From assembly GCA_012840125.1 (NCBI GenBank), contig DULZ01000041.1:1-57137 (forward strand): a DNA stretch of 57,137 nucleotides. Reading direction: 5' to 3'. This stretch comes from Clostridia bacterium. Lineage in GTDB: Bacteria; Bacillota; DULZ01. Below the pieces are notes generated by a model that saw only the letters and a list, made by a program, of their open reading frames with translations, did no database searches and was not told where the DNA came from. The position numbers were made by a program, and so were the translations under genes. Below, piece after piece: positions 6,750 through 15,684 of the stretch; within the stretch, counting starts at the first letter, position 1, and every line of letters starts with the position of its first letter.

Positions 6750-8661
6750 CGCTTTTGTCGGAGAATAAGATGCGCACGTCACCAATCCGCTTGGTGAACT
6801 TGATTTGATCCAGGTATTCCAGCAAAGCCAGCACGTACTTCCGGGAGCTGCCCAAAGCATCCCGCATGCTCCCCAATTGCAGGGAGCCGTGGGTTTTAAT
6901 GAGGTCTCGGGCCACCTCTTTGGCCCGCTCCACCGCTTCCCGATGGAAATAGAGCCCTTCCGCCACTTTCACCAGCTGCTGGGTATCCAGCAGGTAATGC
7001 AGCAGTTCCTCCCCTGCTTCCCTGGGGCACTGCACCGCCTGCAGGGCTTCTTCCCAGGCGGGAGGCTGGAAAAGCTGCCGCCGGAACTGGGCCAGGATGC
7101 CCTCCATCCACTGCCGCTCCTTGGGCGAGGGAGTGGGCTCAAAGGCAGGCAGCCTTACCCCGCCGGCGGCGGTTACCAGGTGCCCTTGTTCCTCCCAGTA
7201 TTGGATGAAGCCGTTAAACAGCTTTGCCGGCCACTTGGAAAACTTGCGGGACCGGATCTCCTCTTTGGGGAAACCGCCCCGCAAAGGATATTTCCGGTGA
7301 TACTGCTCCAGCAGCTTCTCGACCTCTGCTAACACGGCCGCTTCAGCGGCGGCGGGCCAGTACCACTCTTGACCGTCGCAACCGAACTCCATCACTTGAC
7401 CTGCCTGCTTAAGGTCCTGCAGGTAGCCGGCCAGTTCTTCCCGGGCCAGGTTAACGGCTTTGGCCAAATCCGCCCCGGGCACCGGTACCGGTGCCCGTTG
7501 TAAAGCCTCCAGGATCAATTCCTCCGGTGTACCGGTGAGCCTGGTGGCCAGGCGCTCCAAGGTCTGCGGGTCAAAACGGCGGTGTTTCGGCGCCACGGGA
7601 TCGATAACCTGCCCTCCCCCGATGGTCCGCATGGGGGAGTAGGACCGGATCACGAGCCGGTCCTGTTTATCCGCCACCAGCGGTTCCTCCAGCTGCAGCT
7701 GGGCAAAGGCCGTCTCCCCCGGGGCTAAAGTATTCCCTTCTAAAAGGATCACCCGGCCCAGGACTTCCGCCGTGCCCAGGTGGACCCGCACCCGCTGCCG
7801 GTGTTCCATTTCCGGCGCACTTTTTAATAGGTGCAGCTGGATATCGATCCGGTAGGAGGCGGACAAGGTCCCCGGTGCCAGCAAAGTGCTGCCCCGGGAG
7901 ATCTCAGAGGTCTCCACCCCGGCCAAGTTCACCGCTACCCTTTGGCCGGCTTTAGCTGTGTCCACTTTTTGCCCGTGGACCTCCAGGTTCCGCACCCTGA
8001 CCTGCAAATTCTGGGGCTGGATTTCCAGCACATCTCCCACCTGGATCTGCCCGCTCCAAAGGGTACCGGTCACTACGGTACCAAAGCCCGTGATGGAAAA
8101 CACCCGGTCGACGGGTAAACGCACTTTGCCGGTGGGGCTCTTGGCCGCCGTTTGCGCCACCAACCGCTCCAAGCCTTCCTTCAGCGCCGGGATACCTTCC
8201 CCGGTGAGGGCGGACACCGGATAAATCGGGGCTCCTTCCAACACGGTTCCCTGCAGCGCCTCCTTGATATCCTCCACCACCAGTTCCAGCCAGTCCTGGT
8301 CCACCAGGTCCTTTTTCGTCACCACCACGATGCCTTGCCGGATTTGCAGTAAATCAATGATGTCCAAGTGCTCCCGCGTCTGGGGCATGATCCCCTCATC
8401 AGCGGCCACCACCAGGAGAACTAAATCCATGCCCCCTACCCCGGCCAGCATTTGTTTAATGAAGCGCTCATGGCCGGGCACATCCACCAGGCCGATCCTC
8501 TGCCCGTTCGATAAGGTGAGGGGAGCAAAGCCCAGCTCAATGGAGATGCCCCGCTCCTGTTCTTCCTTCAGCCGGTCGGTATTCACACCCGTCAGGGCTT
8601 TGACTAAAACCGTTTTGCCATGGTCTACGTGTCCCGCCGTACCGACGATTACATAATCCAC
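6745..8661 (-). CDS. selB: Selenocysteine-specific elongation factor SelB
   Basis: A 638-residue GTPase that delivers selenocysteyl-tRNA to UGA codons followed by a SECIS hairpin. The GTPase domain has GHVDHGKT near residue 10, DVPGHE near 60 and TKKD near 116. EF-Tu-like domains 2-3 follow, then about 260 residues of winged-helix repeats that bind SECIS RNA; the last repeat is SLQLGSMRDALGSSRKYVLALLEYLD-like (residues about 590-620). The start is GTG with GGAGG nine bases upstream. It follows selA by 21 bases. No in-frame-UGA selenoprotein, tRNA-Sec gene or selD is visible in the window. Confidence 0.96.
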   Translation of the reverse strand: MDYVIVGTAGHVDHGKTVLVKALTGVNTDRLKEEQERGISIELGFAPLTLSNGQRIGLVDVPGHERFIKQMLAGVGGMDLVLLVVAADEGIMPQTREHLDIIDLLQIRQGIVVVTKKDLVDQDWLELVVEDIKEALQGTVLEGAPIYPVSALTGEGIPALKEGLERLVAQTAAKSPTGKVRLPVDRVFSITGFGTVVTGTLWSGQIQVGDVLEIQPQNLQVRVRNLEVHGQKVDTAKAGQRVAVNLAGVETSEISRGSTLLAPGTLSASYRIDIQLHLLKSAPEMEHRQRVRVHLGTAEVLGRVILLEGNTLAPGETAFAQLQLEEPLVADKQDRLVIRSYSPMRTIGGGQVIDPVAPKHRRFDPQTLERLATRLTGTPEELILEALQRAPVPVPGADLAKAVNLAREELAGYLQDLKQAGQVMEFGCDGQEWYWPAAAEAAVLAEVEKLLEQYHRKYPLRGGFPKEEIRSRKFSKWPAKLFNGFIQYWEEQGHLVTAAGGVRLPAFEPTPSPKERQWMEGILAQFRRQLFQPPAWEEALQAVQCPREAGEELLHYLLDTQQLVKVAEGLYFHREAVERAKEVARDLIKTHGSLQLGSMRDALGSSRKYVLALLEYLDQIKFTKRIGDVRILFSDKSE

Positions 8662-8682
8662 TGCCTGTCACCTCCGCGTACC

Positions 8683-10083
8683 TCAATCGGGAAAAGCCGC
8701 GGCCAACGCTTTGACCAGCATCTCTTCCTCTTTCTCCAGCACCGTCCGCAAATCTAACAGGAGTCTCCCCTCCGCCAGGCGCCCCATGACCGCCGGCTCC
8801 CCTAACCTGAGGTTCCTGGCCCACAGGCTGAGTTTGCCGTTGTGCGGCAACAGGGTAATCAGGACTGTGGGTAATTCCAGTAAAGGCAAGGATCCTCCCC
8901 CGGCTTGGGACACCCCTTTTTCCAAGGAAACCTCCGCCTTGCCGGCTAGGACTTCCCGCAGCCGCCGGCTCACCCTTTGAGCCCTGGTCCTTAAATAAGT
9001 TTCGTCCATGGTCAGCATGCTTAAAATAGGCACTCGCCCGATGGTTTCCTCCGGTTCCCAGAGATAAGCCTTGAGAGTAGCCTCCAGGGCCGCCATGGTC
9101 AGCTTATCCACCCGCAAGGCCCGGGTCAGCTGGTTCTTAGCCATTAAATCTATGTATTCCTTCTTCCCTACGATAATGCCCGCCTGGGGACCGCCTAAGA
9201 GCTTATCGCCGCTGAAGGTCACAACATCTGCACCCCTGGCGATTTCCTCTTGCACGGTAGGCTCACCGGTAATGCCGTAGGGCTCTAAATCGATCAAAAA
9301 TCCGCTGCCCAGATCCTCCATAACCGGCAAGCCTGTTTCCCGGCCCAGCTCCACCAGTTCCTCCAGGGAGGTCTCATGGGTGAATCCCCGGATGCGGTAG
9401 TTGCTGGGATGGACTTTTAAAAGGAGCGCCGTTTCAGGCGTGATCGCCCGGCGGTAATCTCGTTGATATGTTTTATTGGTGGTGCCAACCTCCACCAGGC
9501 GAGCCCCGCTGGCCGCCATCACTTCCGGCACCCGGAAGGAACCGCCGATTTCCACCAGCTGCCCGCGGGAAACAATTACTTCCTTCCCCTGGGCCAGGGT
9601 GTTTAACGCCAGCAGCACCGCCGCCGCGTTATTATTCACCACCAGGGCGCCCTCGGCGCCGGTCAGATAACAGAGGAGTTCCACCACATGGCTGTACCGG
9701 GAACCCCGCTCCCCCGTGGTCAAATCCAGTTCCAGGTTGCTGTAGCCCCCGGTAACCTGCCAGAGGGCTTGGCGGGCGTCCTCACTCAAAACCGCCCGGC
9801 CTAAATTGGTATGCAGCACCACCCCGGTGGCATTGATCACCGGCCGCAGCCGGGGCTTTAAGAAGGCCTCTGCTCCTCTTACGGCCCTCCAGGCTACCTG
9901 CTCCGGGCTCAGTTCTTCCGGAGACAAAGCTTTTCCTCCCAACACCTGCTGCCGCAAATGACCAATAGCTGCCCTGACCTGCTCCACCAGTACTTTCCTA
10001 GGTATGCGAACCTGTACATCCTTCTCAATAATCTGCAGCACCTCATCCACCGATGGGAGCTGCCTTAAGCTTTGGTGATCCAT
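8683..10083 (-). CDS. selA: L-seryl-tRNA(Sec) selenium transferase SelA
   Basis: A 466-residue PLP enzyme that converts Ser-tRNA(Sec) to Sec-tRNA(Sec) with selenophosphate. It shows the SelA N-terminal domain (LPSVDEVLQ), the motif NATGVVLHTNLGRA near residue 85 and the PLP-lysine segment TFSGDKLLGGPQAG near 290. ATG 10083 is chosen: AAGGAGA lies about eleven bases upstream and the length matches the family, whereas the open frame extends another 23 codons without a better start. It forms an operon with selB. An extended -10 promoter lies about 45 bases upstream. Confidence 0.95.
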   Translation of the reverse strand: MDHQSLRQLPSVDEVLQIIEKDVQVRIPRKVLVEQVRAAIGHLRQQVLGGKALSPEELSPEQVAWRAVRGAEAFLKPRLRPVINATGVVLHTNLGRAVLSEDARQALWQVTGGYSNLELDLTTGERGSRYSHVVELLCYLTGAEGALVVNNNAAAVLLALNTLAQGKEVIVSRGQLVEIGGSFRVPEVMAASGARLVEVGTTNKTYQRDYRRAITPETALLLKVHPSNYRIRGFTHETSLEELVELGRETGLPVMEDLGSGFLIDLEPYGITGEPTVQEEIARGADVVTFSGDKLLGGPQAGIIVGKKEYIDLMAKNQLTRALRVDKLTMAALEATLKAYLWEPEETIGRVPILSMLTMDETYLRTRAQRVSRRLREVLAGKAEVSLEKGVSQAGGGSLPLLELPTVLITLLPHNGKLSLWARNLRLGEPAVMGRLAEGRLLLDLRTVLEKEEEMLVKALAAAFPD

Positions 10084-10128
10084 CCGGGGATCCACTCTCC
10101 TTACCTTCCGCATTCTCGCTCGGTAATT

Positions 10129-10137
10129 ATTATAGCA
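10129..10137 (-). promoter_or_regulatory. Extended -10 promoter for selAB
   Basis: On the reverse strand the sequence reads TGCTATAAT (TG at 10137-10136, TATAAT at 10134-10129), the extended -10 form used by vegetative sigma factors with a weak -35. It lies about 45 bases upstream of the selA start. Confidence 0.5.
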
Positions 10138-10161
10138 CAACGGAATGAGCATAATCTGCGG

Positions 10162-10195
10162 AAAAAAGCAAGCTCCCTTGCGTGGACAAGGGAGC
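10162..10195 (-). terminator. Intrinsic terminator of the liv-CBS/ACT operon
   Basis: On the reverse strand a 9 bp stem (GCTCCCTTG at 10195-10187 with its partner at 10180-10172) and six-base loop are followed by a T tract at 10167-10162. It lies just after the CBS/ACT gene and before the selA promoter. Confidence 0.85.
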
Positions 10196-10204
10196 CTAGC
10201 CGTC

Positions 10205-10864
10205 TTAAGGTTGAAATTCTGCGTAACTGTTTACGCTCAAAACGTGGTAGCCGTGTTCTTTCAGCTTGGCGGCGATTTGGCTGCCGTCGCTGGCATGGAT
10301 GCGAATCACGATTTTGGCCATGGGAGTGCCGTTGCGAAAAACCGCAATCCGAGCAATATTGGCGCCTAGGGCACCGATGACCCTGGTAATGTCCGCCAGA
10401 ACCCCGGGCTTGTCTTCCGCTTCCAGGCTGATGCGGCATCCTTCTTCTTTCAGACCCATGATTTCAATGAAAGCGTCGAAAATATTGGTTTCCGTAATAA
10501 TGCCCACCAGCTGCCCGCCGGATACCACGGGCAAGGCCCCTACCTTGTGCTCCCGCATCACCAGGGCCGCCTCTTCGATGTAGGCATCCGCATCAATCAC
10601 GTGCACCTTTTGCTTTTTGGGCAGGAAGTCGCCAATCTTCATCTTAGCCAGCAGGTAGTTGATCTCAAAAATACTCAAAGATGTAGCCGGAGACGGTGAA
10701 ATCTCCCGCAGGTCCCTGTCCGTCACAATTCCCACCAATTTCCCGTTCTCCATCACCGGTAAACGGCGGATGGCATGCCGGCGCATCAAATCCAAAGCAT
10801 CGGCAATGGTCGTCTCCTTGGTGACGGTGACCGGGTTAGGCGACATGTAATTTCGGACCAGCAT
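10205..10864 (-). CDS. CBS-pair plus ACT domain protein (AcuB-like)
   Basis: A 219-residue cytoplasmic sensor. Two CBS motifs (MSPNPVTVTKETTIADAL near residue 7 and a second centred near 85-125) form a Bateman module that usually binds adenosyl ligands. A C-terminal ACT domain (from about 140, DKPGVLADITRVIG) usually binds an amino acid. ATG 10864 is chosen because AGGAGG lies ten bases upstream; the TTG nine bases earlier is too close to it. The gene follows livF by 23 bases and shares its terminator, so it may sense branched-chain amino acids or nucleotide status for this transporter; that is an inference. Confidence 0.85.
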   Translation of the reverse strand: MLVRNYMSPNPVTVTKETTIADALDLMRRHAIRRLPVMENGKLVGIVTDRDLREISPSPATSLSIFEINYLLAKMKIGDFLPKKQKVHVIDADAYIEEAALVMREHKVGALPVVSGGQLVGIITETNIFDAFIEIMGLKEEGCRISLEAEDKPGVLADITRVIGALGANIARIAVFRNGTPMAKIVIRIHASDGSQIAAKLKEHGYHVLSVNSYAEFQP

Positions 10865-10887
10865 GCTGCTCAAACCTCCTTTTCCAT

Positions 10888-11592
10888 TTAACCCCCTAGG
10901 TAAGCCTTCCTCACTTCATCGCTTTCCGCCAAATCCTTGGCATACCCGCTCAACACGATCCGCCCCGTTTCCAACACATATGCACGATGGGCAATGGAAA
11001 GTGCCATGTGAGCATTTTGTTCCACAAGGAGCACAGTAGTTCCTGCTTTGTTAATTTCGGAGATGATCGAAAAAATCTCCTGCACCAGGATAGGGGCTAA
11101 ACCCATGGAAGGTTCGTCCAGCAAGAGAAGCTTGGGCTTCGACATCAAAGCCCGCCCCATCGCCAGCATCTGCTGCTCCCCGCCGCTTAAGGTTCCGGCC
11201 CGCTGGTACATCCGCTCTTTCAAACGGGGAAACCTGGTAAAAACCATTTCCATGGCTTGCTTGATTTCCTGCCGGTCCTTGCGCAGGTAAGCACCCATTT
11301 CCAGGTTTTCCAGCACCGTCAGATTGGCAAAAATCCGTCTTCCTTCCGGCACTTGGGAGATACCCTTCTTGACAATCATGGGCGCCGGTACATTGGAAAT
11401 CACTTCATCTTCAAAAACAATCTCACCGGTTTTAGACCTGAGTAAACCGGAAATAGTCCGCAGTGTCGTAGTTTTCCCCGCACCGTTGCCGCCAATGAGG
11501 GTGACGATTTCGCCTCGCTCCACTTCCAGGGAAACGTTTTTCAGGGCATGAATGTTGCCGTAGTAGACGTTGATATTGTTTATTTTGAGCAT
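10888..11592 (-). CDS. livF: Branched-chain amino acid ABC transporter ATPase LivF
   Basis: A 234-residue ABC ATPase. Walker A is GGNGAGKTTT near residue 35, the signature is LSGGEQQ near 138 and Walker B is LLLDEPSMGLAP near 158. LivF and LivG form the heterodimeric motor under the LivHM permease. Its start lies one base after the livG stop, with GGAGG upstream. The final genes of the cluster are ordered livG-livF-CBS/ACT, as in many Firmicutes. Confidence 0.94.
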   Translation of the reverse strand: MLKINNINVYYGNIHALKNVSLEVERGEIVTLIGGNGAGKTTTLRTISGLLRSKTGEIVFEDEVISNVPAPMIVKKGISQVPEGRRIFANLTVLENLEMGAYLRKDRQEIKQAMEMVFTRFPRLKERMYQRAGTLSGGEQQMLAMGRALMSKPKLLLLDEPSMGLAPILVQEIFSIISEINKAGTTVLLVEQNAHMALSIAHRAYVLETGRIVLSGYAKDLAESDEVRKAYLGG

Positions 11593-11593
11593 G

Positions 11594-12352
11594 TTACGCC
11601 TCCCTCCCTAGATAAGCTTCAATGACCCGCGGGTTTCGCTTAATCTCATCGGGAGTGCCTTCGGCAATAACTTTCCCATAGTCCAATACATAAATGCGTT
11701 CACAGATGCTCATCACCAGGGACATATCGTGTTCGATGAGAAGAATCGTCAAGTCAAACTTCTGCCGGATTTCCCCAATCAGGTGCATTAATTCCTTGGT
11801 CTCCAGGGGGTTCATCCCCGCCGCCGGTTCATCCAGCAGGAGCAGCTTCGGCTTGGCAGCCAGCGCCCGCACAATCTCCAGCCGTCTTTGTTCCCCGTAG
11901 GGCAAGTTCTGGGCCATTTCATAGGCTTTATGGTCTAGATTAAAGACTTTTAAAAGTTCCATGGCCTCCCGGGTCATTTTCGCTTCCCCGCGGTAATAAT
12001 CCGGGAGCCGCAGAAAAGCACCGGCCAGGCTGTACTTCCCATGCCAGTGGTAAGCCAGTTTCACATTATCCAACACCGTCATGGAGTTGAACAGGCGGAT
12101 GTTTTGAAAAGTCCGGGCAATACCCTTCGCCGTTACCTGGTAAGGTTTTAATCGCAGGATGCTCTGCCCTTCAAAACTGATGTCGCCGGACGTCGGTACG
12201 TAGATACCGGTCAGCAGGTTAAAAACCGTCGTTTTCCCCGCCCCGTTGGGCCCGATTAAGCCTACCAGTTCACCGCGCTTGATTTCAATATCCACGTTGG
12301 AGACAGCGGTTAATCCACCAAAGGTCTTAGTCAGTTTGTTTACCGTAATCAT
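11594..12352 (-). CDS. livG: Branched-chain amino acid ABC transporter ATPase LivG
   Basis: A 252-residue ABC ATPase. Walker A is GPNGAGKTT near residue 36 and Walker B LLLDEPAAGMNP is near 175. The signature segment is the non-canonical LPYGEQRRLEI that distinguishes LivG from LivF, and the C-terminus ends PRVIEAYLG as in the family. The start overlaps the end of livM by about 26 bases, indicating coupled translation. Confidence 0.94.
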   Translation of the reverse strand: MITVNKLTKTFGGLTAVSNVDIEIKRGELVGLIGPNGAGKTTVFNLLTGIYVPTSGDISFEGQSILRLKPYQVTAKGIARTFQNIRLFNSMTVLDNVKLAYHWHGKYSLAGAFLRLPDYYRGEAKMTREAMELLKVFNLDHKAYEMAQNLPYGEQRRLEIVRALAAKPKLLLLDEPAAGMNPLETKELMHLIGEIRQKFDLTILLIEHDMSLVMSICERIYVLDYGKVIAEGTPDEIKRNPRVIEAYLGREA

Positions 12353-13298
12353 AGTACCCGCTACCTCCCTTCCGTCTCAACAAGGTTTGAAAGGTGAATT
12401 CGCTGTTGCCCAGTAAGCCTTGGGGGCGGAAGATCATCACCAGGACCAGCAGCACGGCATAAATGACCATCCGCAGGGCGCCGAAGCTTTGCAAGGCGGC
12501 GTTCAGGATGGTAATACCGGAGGCCGCGATAATGGAGCCCGTCAAACTGCCCAATCCGCCCAGCACCACCATGACCAGAGCATCAAAGGACTTCAGGAAG
12601 CTAAAGGTCTGGGGCTGGATCAGGAAGAAATAGTGGGCATATAATGCCCCCGCCAAACCGGCAAAGAACGCTCCGATACTGAAAGCCAGCACTTTGTAAA
12701 AAGTGGTGTTGATGCCCATGGCATCAGCGGCAATCTCGTTTTCGCGAATGGCAATGCAGGCCCTGCCGTGGCTGGAGTTGATGAAGTTTTTAATCAGGAG
12801 CACCGTAACCACGGTAAAAATAAACAGCCAGGTCCAGTTCGTCATTTTCGGGATGCCGTTTAAGCCGGCGGCACCACCGACGTAGTCTATGTTAACCAGC
12901 AGTCCCCGGACAATTTCGCCAAAACCCAGGGTAGCAATGGCCAGGTAGTCCCCCCTAAGCCGCAAGGTCGGCAAACCGATCAAGATGCCCACCAGCCCGG
13001 AAGCCAGGGATCCGGCCACCACAGCCAGCAAAAAAGGCTGTCCCAACTTCAGGGTGAGCACAGCGGACACATAAGCCCCAACCGCCATGAAACCTGCATG
13101 CCCCAACGCCAGTTGTCCCGTAAAACCGACAATGAGGTTTAAGCTGACGGCCAGGATAATATTGATACCCATCCAGTACAAGTTCACCTGGTGGAAGGAA
13201 CTGATCAGGCGATGCTTGAGGGCATAAGCGACTCCGAAGTAGACGAGCGCCAGTAATATGATCACGATTATATTGTTTCTCCACCGCATTGCCCTCAC
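12327..13298 (-). CDS. livM: Branched-chain amino acid ABC transporter permease LivM
   Basis: A 323-residue polytopic membrane protein with about eight to ten helices. It contains the LivM-type segments GFTGQLALGHAGFMAVGAY near residue 60 and IAIRENEIAADAMGIN near 195, the latter being the coupling loop to the ATPases. The GTG start abuts the livH stop and has GGAG nine bases upstream; an ATG three codons later is an alternative. Confidence 0.94.
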   Translation of the reverse strand: MRAMRWRNNIIVIILLALVYFGVAYALKHRLISSFHQVNLYWMGINIILAVSLNLIVGFTGQLALGHAGFMAVGAYVSAVLTLKLGQPFLLAVVAGSLASGLVGILIGLPTLRLRGDYLAIATLGFGEIVRGLLVNIDYVGGAAGLNGIPKMTNWTWLFIFTVVTVLLIKNFINSSHGRACIAIRENEIAADAMGINTTFYKVLAFSIGAFFAGLAGALYAHYFFLIQPQTFSFLKSFDALVMVVLGGLGSLTGSIIAASGITILNAALQSFGALRMVIYAVLLVLVMIFRPQGLLGNSEFTFQTLLRRKGGSGYYDYGKQTD

Positions 13299-14183
13299 CT
13301 ACACTTTCTCCCCGGTGTCTTTGCCAAAAAGACCGGAAGGTTTTACAATCAGGATAAAGATGAGAATTAAGAATACCACCACATCGCGATAATTGGTACT
13401 CCAGTAGCCGCTCACCAGTGCTTCGATAATGCCCAGCAAAAATCCACCGGCCATGGCTCCCGGAATCACCCCGATGCCCCCTAACACGGCCGCCACAAAC
13501 GCTTTCAAGCCGGGCATCAGGCCCATCAAAGGCTGCACCGTTTGATAATACAGTCCTAAGAGTACGCCGGCTACCGCCGCCAGGGCACTGCCGATGGCAA
13601 AAGTCACGGAAATAACGGAGTCCACGTTAATGCCCATCAGCAGGGCCGCATCCTTGTCATAGGAGACCGCCCGCATGGCCTTACCGGTTTTCGTCTTGTT
13701 CACGATGAAATTTAAAACCAGCATCATGATAATCGTCACTACTAAAATGAGGATTTGGTAACTGGTGATGGTGATCATGCCGTCAAGAAACTGGAAGGTC
13801 TTTTTGGGAAAGGCTTGGGGAAAAGACCGGTAATCAGCACCTAAGACGTATAGACCGCCGTTTTGCAGGAACAATGATACGCCGATGGCGGTAATCAAAG
13901 CTGCCAACCGTCCTGAGTTGCGCAGGGGTTTGTACGCTATTCTCTCAATAATCACGCCGAGCAAACTGGATACCAGCATCGCCAAAAGCATGGCGGCAAA
14001 AAAGTTCATGTTATACTCGGCGATGGCAAAAAAACCTACAAAGGCACCCACCATGATGATTTCCCCGTGGGCGAAATTAATAAGCTGGATGATGCCGTAA
14101 ACCATCGTATAGCCCAAGGCAATTAACGCGTAAATGCTTCCCAGGGATATGCCGTTAATCAATTGTGCGAAAAAGAGATCCAT
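13299..14183 (-). CDS. livH: Branched-chain amino acid ABC transporter permease LivH
   Basis: A 294-residue polytopic permease. It begins with the family sequence LINGISLGSIYALIALGYTM and continues GIIQLINFAHGEIIMVGA; the coupling motif MRAVSYDKDAALLMGIN is near residue 165. It pairs with LivM in the membrane. It follows livJ by about 100 bases that contain a G/C-tract hairpin. Confidence 0.94.
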   Translation of the reverse strand: MDLFFAQLINGISLGSIYALIALGYTMVYGIIQLINFAHGEIIMVGAFVGFFAIAEYNMNFFAAMLLAMLVSSLLGVIIERIAYKPLRNSGRLAALITAIGVSLFLQNGGLYVLGADYRSFPQAFPKKTFQFLDGMITITSYQILILVVTIIMMLVLNFIVNKTKTGKAMRAVSYDKDAALLMGINVDSVISVTFAIGSALAAVAGVLLGLYYQTVQPLMGLMPGLKAFVAAVLGGIGVIPGAMAGGFLLGIIEALVSGYWSTNYRDVVVFLILIFILIVKPSGLFGKDTGEKV

Positions 14184-14227
14184 GATTTCACCCCTACATT
14201 GCCTTTAACACGGTCACAAGTTAAACA

Positions 14228-14254
14228 GGAAGAGGGGGGAACATCCCCCCTTCC
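14228..14254 (-). terminator. Intercistronic hairpin between livJ and livH
   Basis: Six Gs at 14234-14239 face six Cs at 14245-14250, extended by imperfect flanking pairs, with a five-base loop. The downstream T content is poor on the reverse strand. Such hairpins after a binding-protein gene commonly give partial termination or 3' protection, so livJ is made in excess over the permease. Confidence 0.5.
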
Positions 14255-14284
14255 TCCGTCAACCTACACCCAACACCATTACCA

Positions 14285-15511
14285 TTAATTGGGAGCAATC
14301 TTAGTCTTGAGCACTTGGTTGCCATCGAGCATCTCGATGATGGCAATTTCTTTCACCGGGTTGTGGAACTCGTCAAAGCTCATGGTACCTGTTACCGCTT
14401 CAAAATCCTTGGTATTGGCCAGAGCAGTCTTGATGGCTTCAGGATCAGCGGAGCCGGCCCGGTTGATAGCATCAGCCAACAGGTAGGCAGCATCATAACC
14501 AAGAGCAGCAAAGGAATCGGGCGCATCGCCGTATTTGGCTTTGTAAGCCTCAACAAATTTTTGTACTTTGGGATCCTGGTCTTGGGAAGAATAGTGGTTG
14601 GTAAAGAAGGTATTGTTCAGGTTCTCCGCACCGGCGATTTTGACCAGGTCCGGGGAATCCCAACCGTCAGCACCGACAAAGGGAACATTTAAGCCCAGCT
14701 CTCTCGCCTGGCTGACGATCAAAGCTGCTTGTTGATAATAACCGGGCAGGTAAACCACTTCGGCGCCGGCATCCCGGAACTTGGTTAAGGTCGGGCGGAA
14801 TTCCTTGTCCGTATCAACATATCCTTCCTCAGCCACAACGGTACCACCCAATTTGGTGAACTCTTCCTTGAAGACCTTGTACAAACCTTTACTGTAGTCA
14901 TTGGTATTATCGTAGTAGACAGCGGCCTTCTTCAGGCCCAGGTCATTGTAGATAAAGCTTGCCGCCACAATTGCCTGGGGCGGATCGATAAAGCAGGTTC
15001 TAAAGATGTAATCCCTGGTTTGCCCTGTTTGCGGGTCCACCGTCACGTCCGGTGAAGTAGCCGATGTAGTTAACAGGGGCACTTTGTATTCCGTCGCCAC
15101 CGGAATGGCAGCCAGGGTATTACCGGTAGTGGCAGGGCCAAGATGAGCCACTACTCCTTCGTCCGCGATCAACCTGGTGGCCACACTGAGGGATTCCGCG
15201 TTGTCTGATTTATTATCCAAAACAATGGGTTCGAGCATCCTGCCGCCTAAAACACCACCGGCAGCGTTAATCTCCTCAATAGCCAGCAAGATCCCGTCTT
15301 TGCTGTGGGTGCCGTAGGTTGCTACAGCGCCGGACAGCTCATAGTTAACTCCGACTTTAATGGGTTCACCGCCGCCGGAAGCATCGCCCTGTGACCCTTC
15401 AGAAGACGGCGCAGGTTGAGAGGATTGACCGCCTCCCCCACAGCCAATGGCGATGCCGGCCACAAAAGTAAGCAACACCACCATAACCAGCCATTTACTA
15501 ATTTTTTTCAT
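14285..15511 (-). CDS. livJ: Branched-chain amino acid ABC transporter substrate-binding lipoprotein
   Basis: A 408-residue extracytoplasmic binding protein. A lipoprotein signal ends at AIGC with the lipidated Cys near residue 24, followed by a Ser/Gly/Pro-rich linker. The mature part has the LivJ/LivK periplasmic-binding fold: IKVGVNYELSGAVATYGT near 50 and VAHLGPATTGNTLAAIPV near 120. It should capture Leu/Ile/Val or related ligands and pass them to LivHM. The ATG has AGGAGG upstream and overlaps the stop of a possible 49-codon leader reading frame. A strong vegetative promoter lies 165 bases further upstream. Confidence 0.93.
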   Translation of the reverse strand: MKKISKWLVMVVLLTFVAGIAIGCGGGGQSSQPAPSSEGSQGDASGGGEPIKVGVNYELSGAVATYGTHSKDGILLAIEEINAAGGVLGGRMLEPIVLDNKSDNAESLSVATRLIADEGVVAHLGPATTGNTLAAIPVATEYKVPLLTTSATSPDVTVDPQTGQTRDYIFRTCFIDPPQAIVAASFIYNDLGLKKAAVYYDNTNDYSKGLYKVFKEEFTKLGGTVVAEEGYVDTDKEFRPTLTKFRDAGAEVVYLPGYYQQAALIVSQARELGLNVPFVGADGWDSPDLVKIAGAENLNNTFFTNHYSSQDQDPKVQKFVEAYKAKYGDAPDSFAALGYDAAYLLADAINRAGSADPEAIKTALANTKDFEAVTGTMSFDEFHNPVKEIAIIEMLDGNQVLKTKIAPN

Positions 15512-15657
15512 ATCTTCCCCTCCTTAAAGTTTCCCCTTGAATTCCTCATGGAAAGAAAAGCAACTTCTTTCGGTTGGGCTTCACCTCCCCGGAGAATTAA
15601 AGACTGCTGCGCATCAGCAGTTGGAAAAACGAGACAGGAAGACCGCCTTCCCGGCAT
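15508..15657 (-). CDS. Possible 49-residue leader peptide upstream of livJ
   Basis: In the livJ 5' leader an ATG at 15657, six bases after GGAG, opens 49 codons that end in a TGA overlapping the livJ ATG (ATGA). The peptide starts MPGRRSSCLVFP and contains Leu-Val and Leu-Ile-Leu runs. A stem (GGAAG/CTTCC near 15635-15650) followed by GTTTTT, and a second perfect stem ACTGCTG/CAGCAGT at 15603-15621, lie inside it. This arrangement would suit attenuation or translational coupling, but no homologue is known to me and the frame could be chance. Confidence 0.35.
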   Translation of the reverse strand: MPGRRSSCLVFPTADAQQSLILRGGEAQPKEVAFLSMRNSRGNFKEGKI

Positions 15658-15684
15658 CCTTTTCTCCTTTAACACATTAATAAA

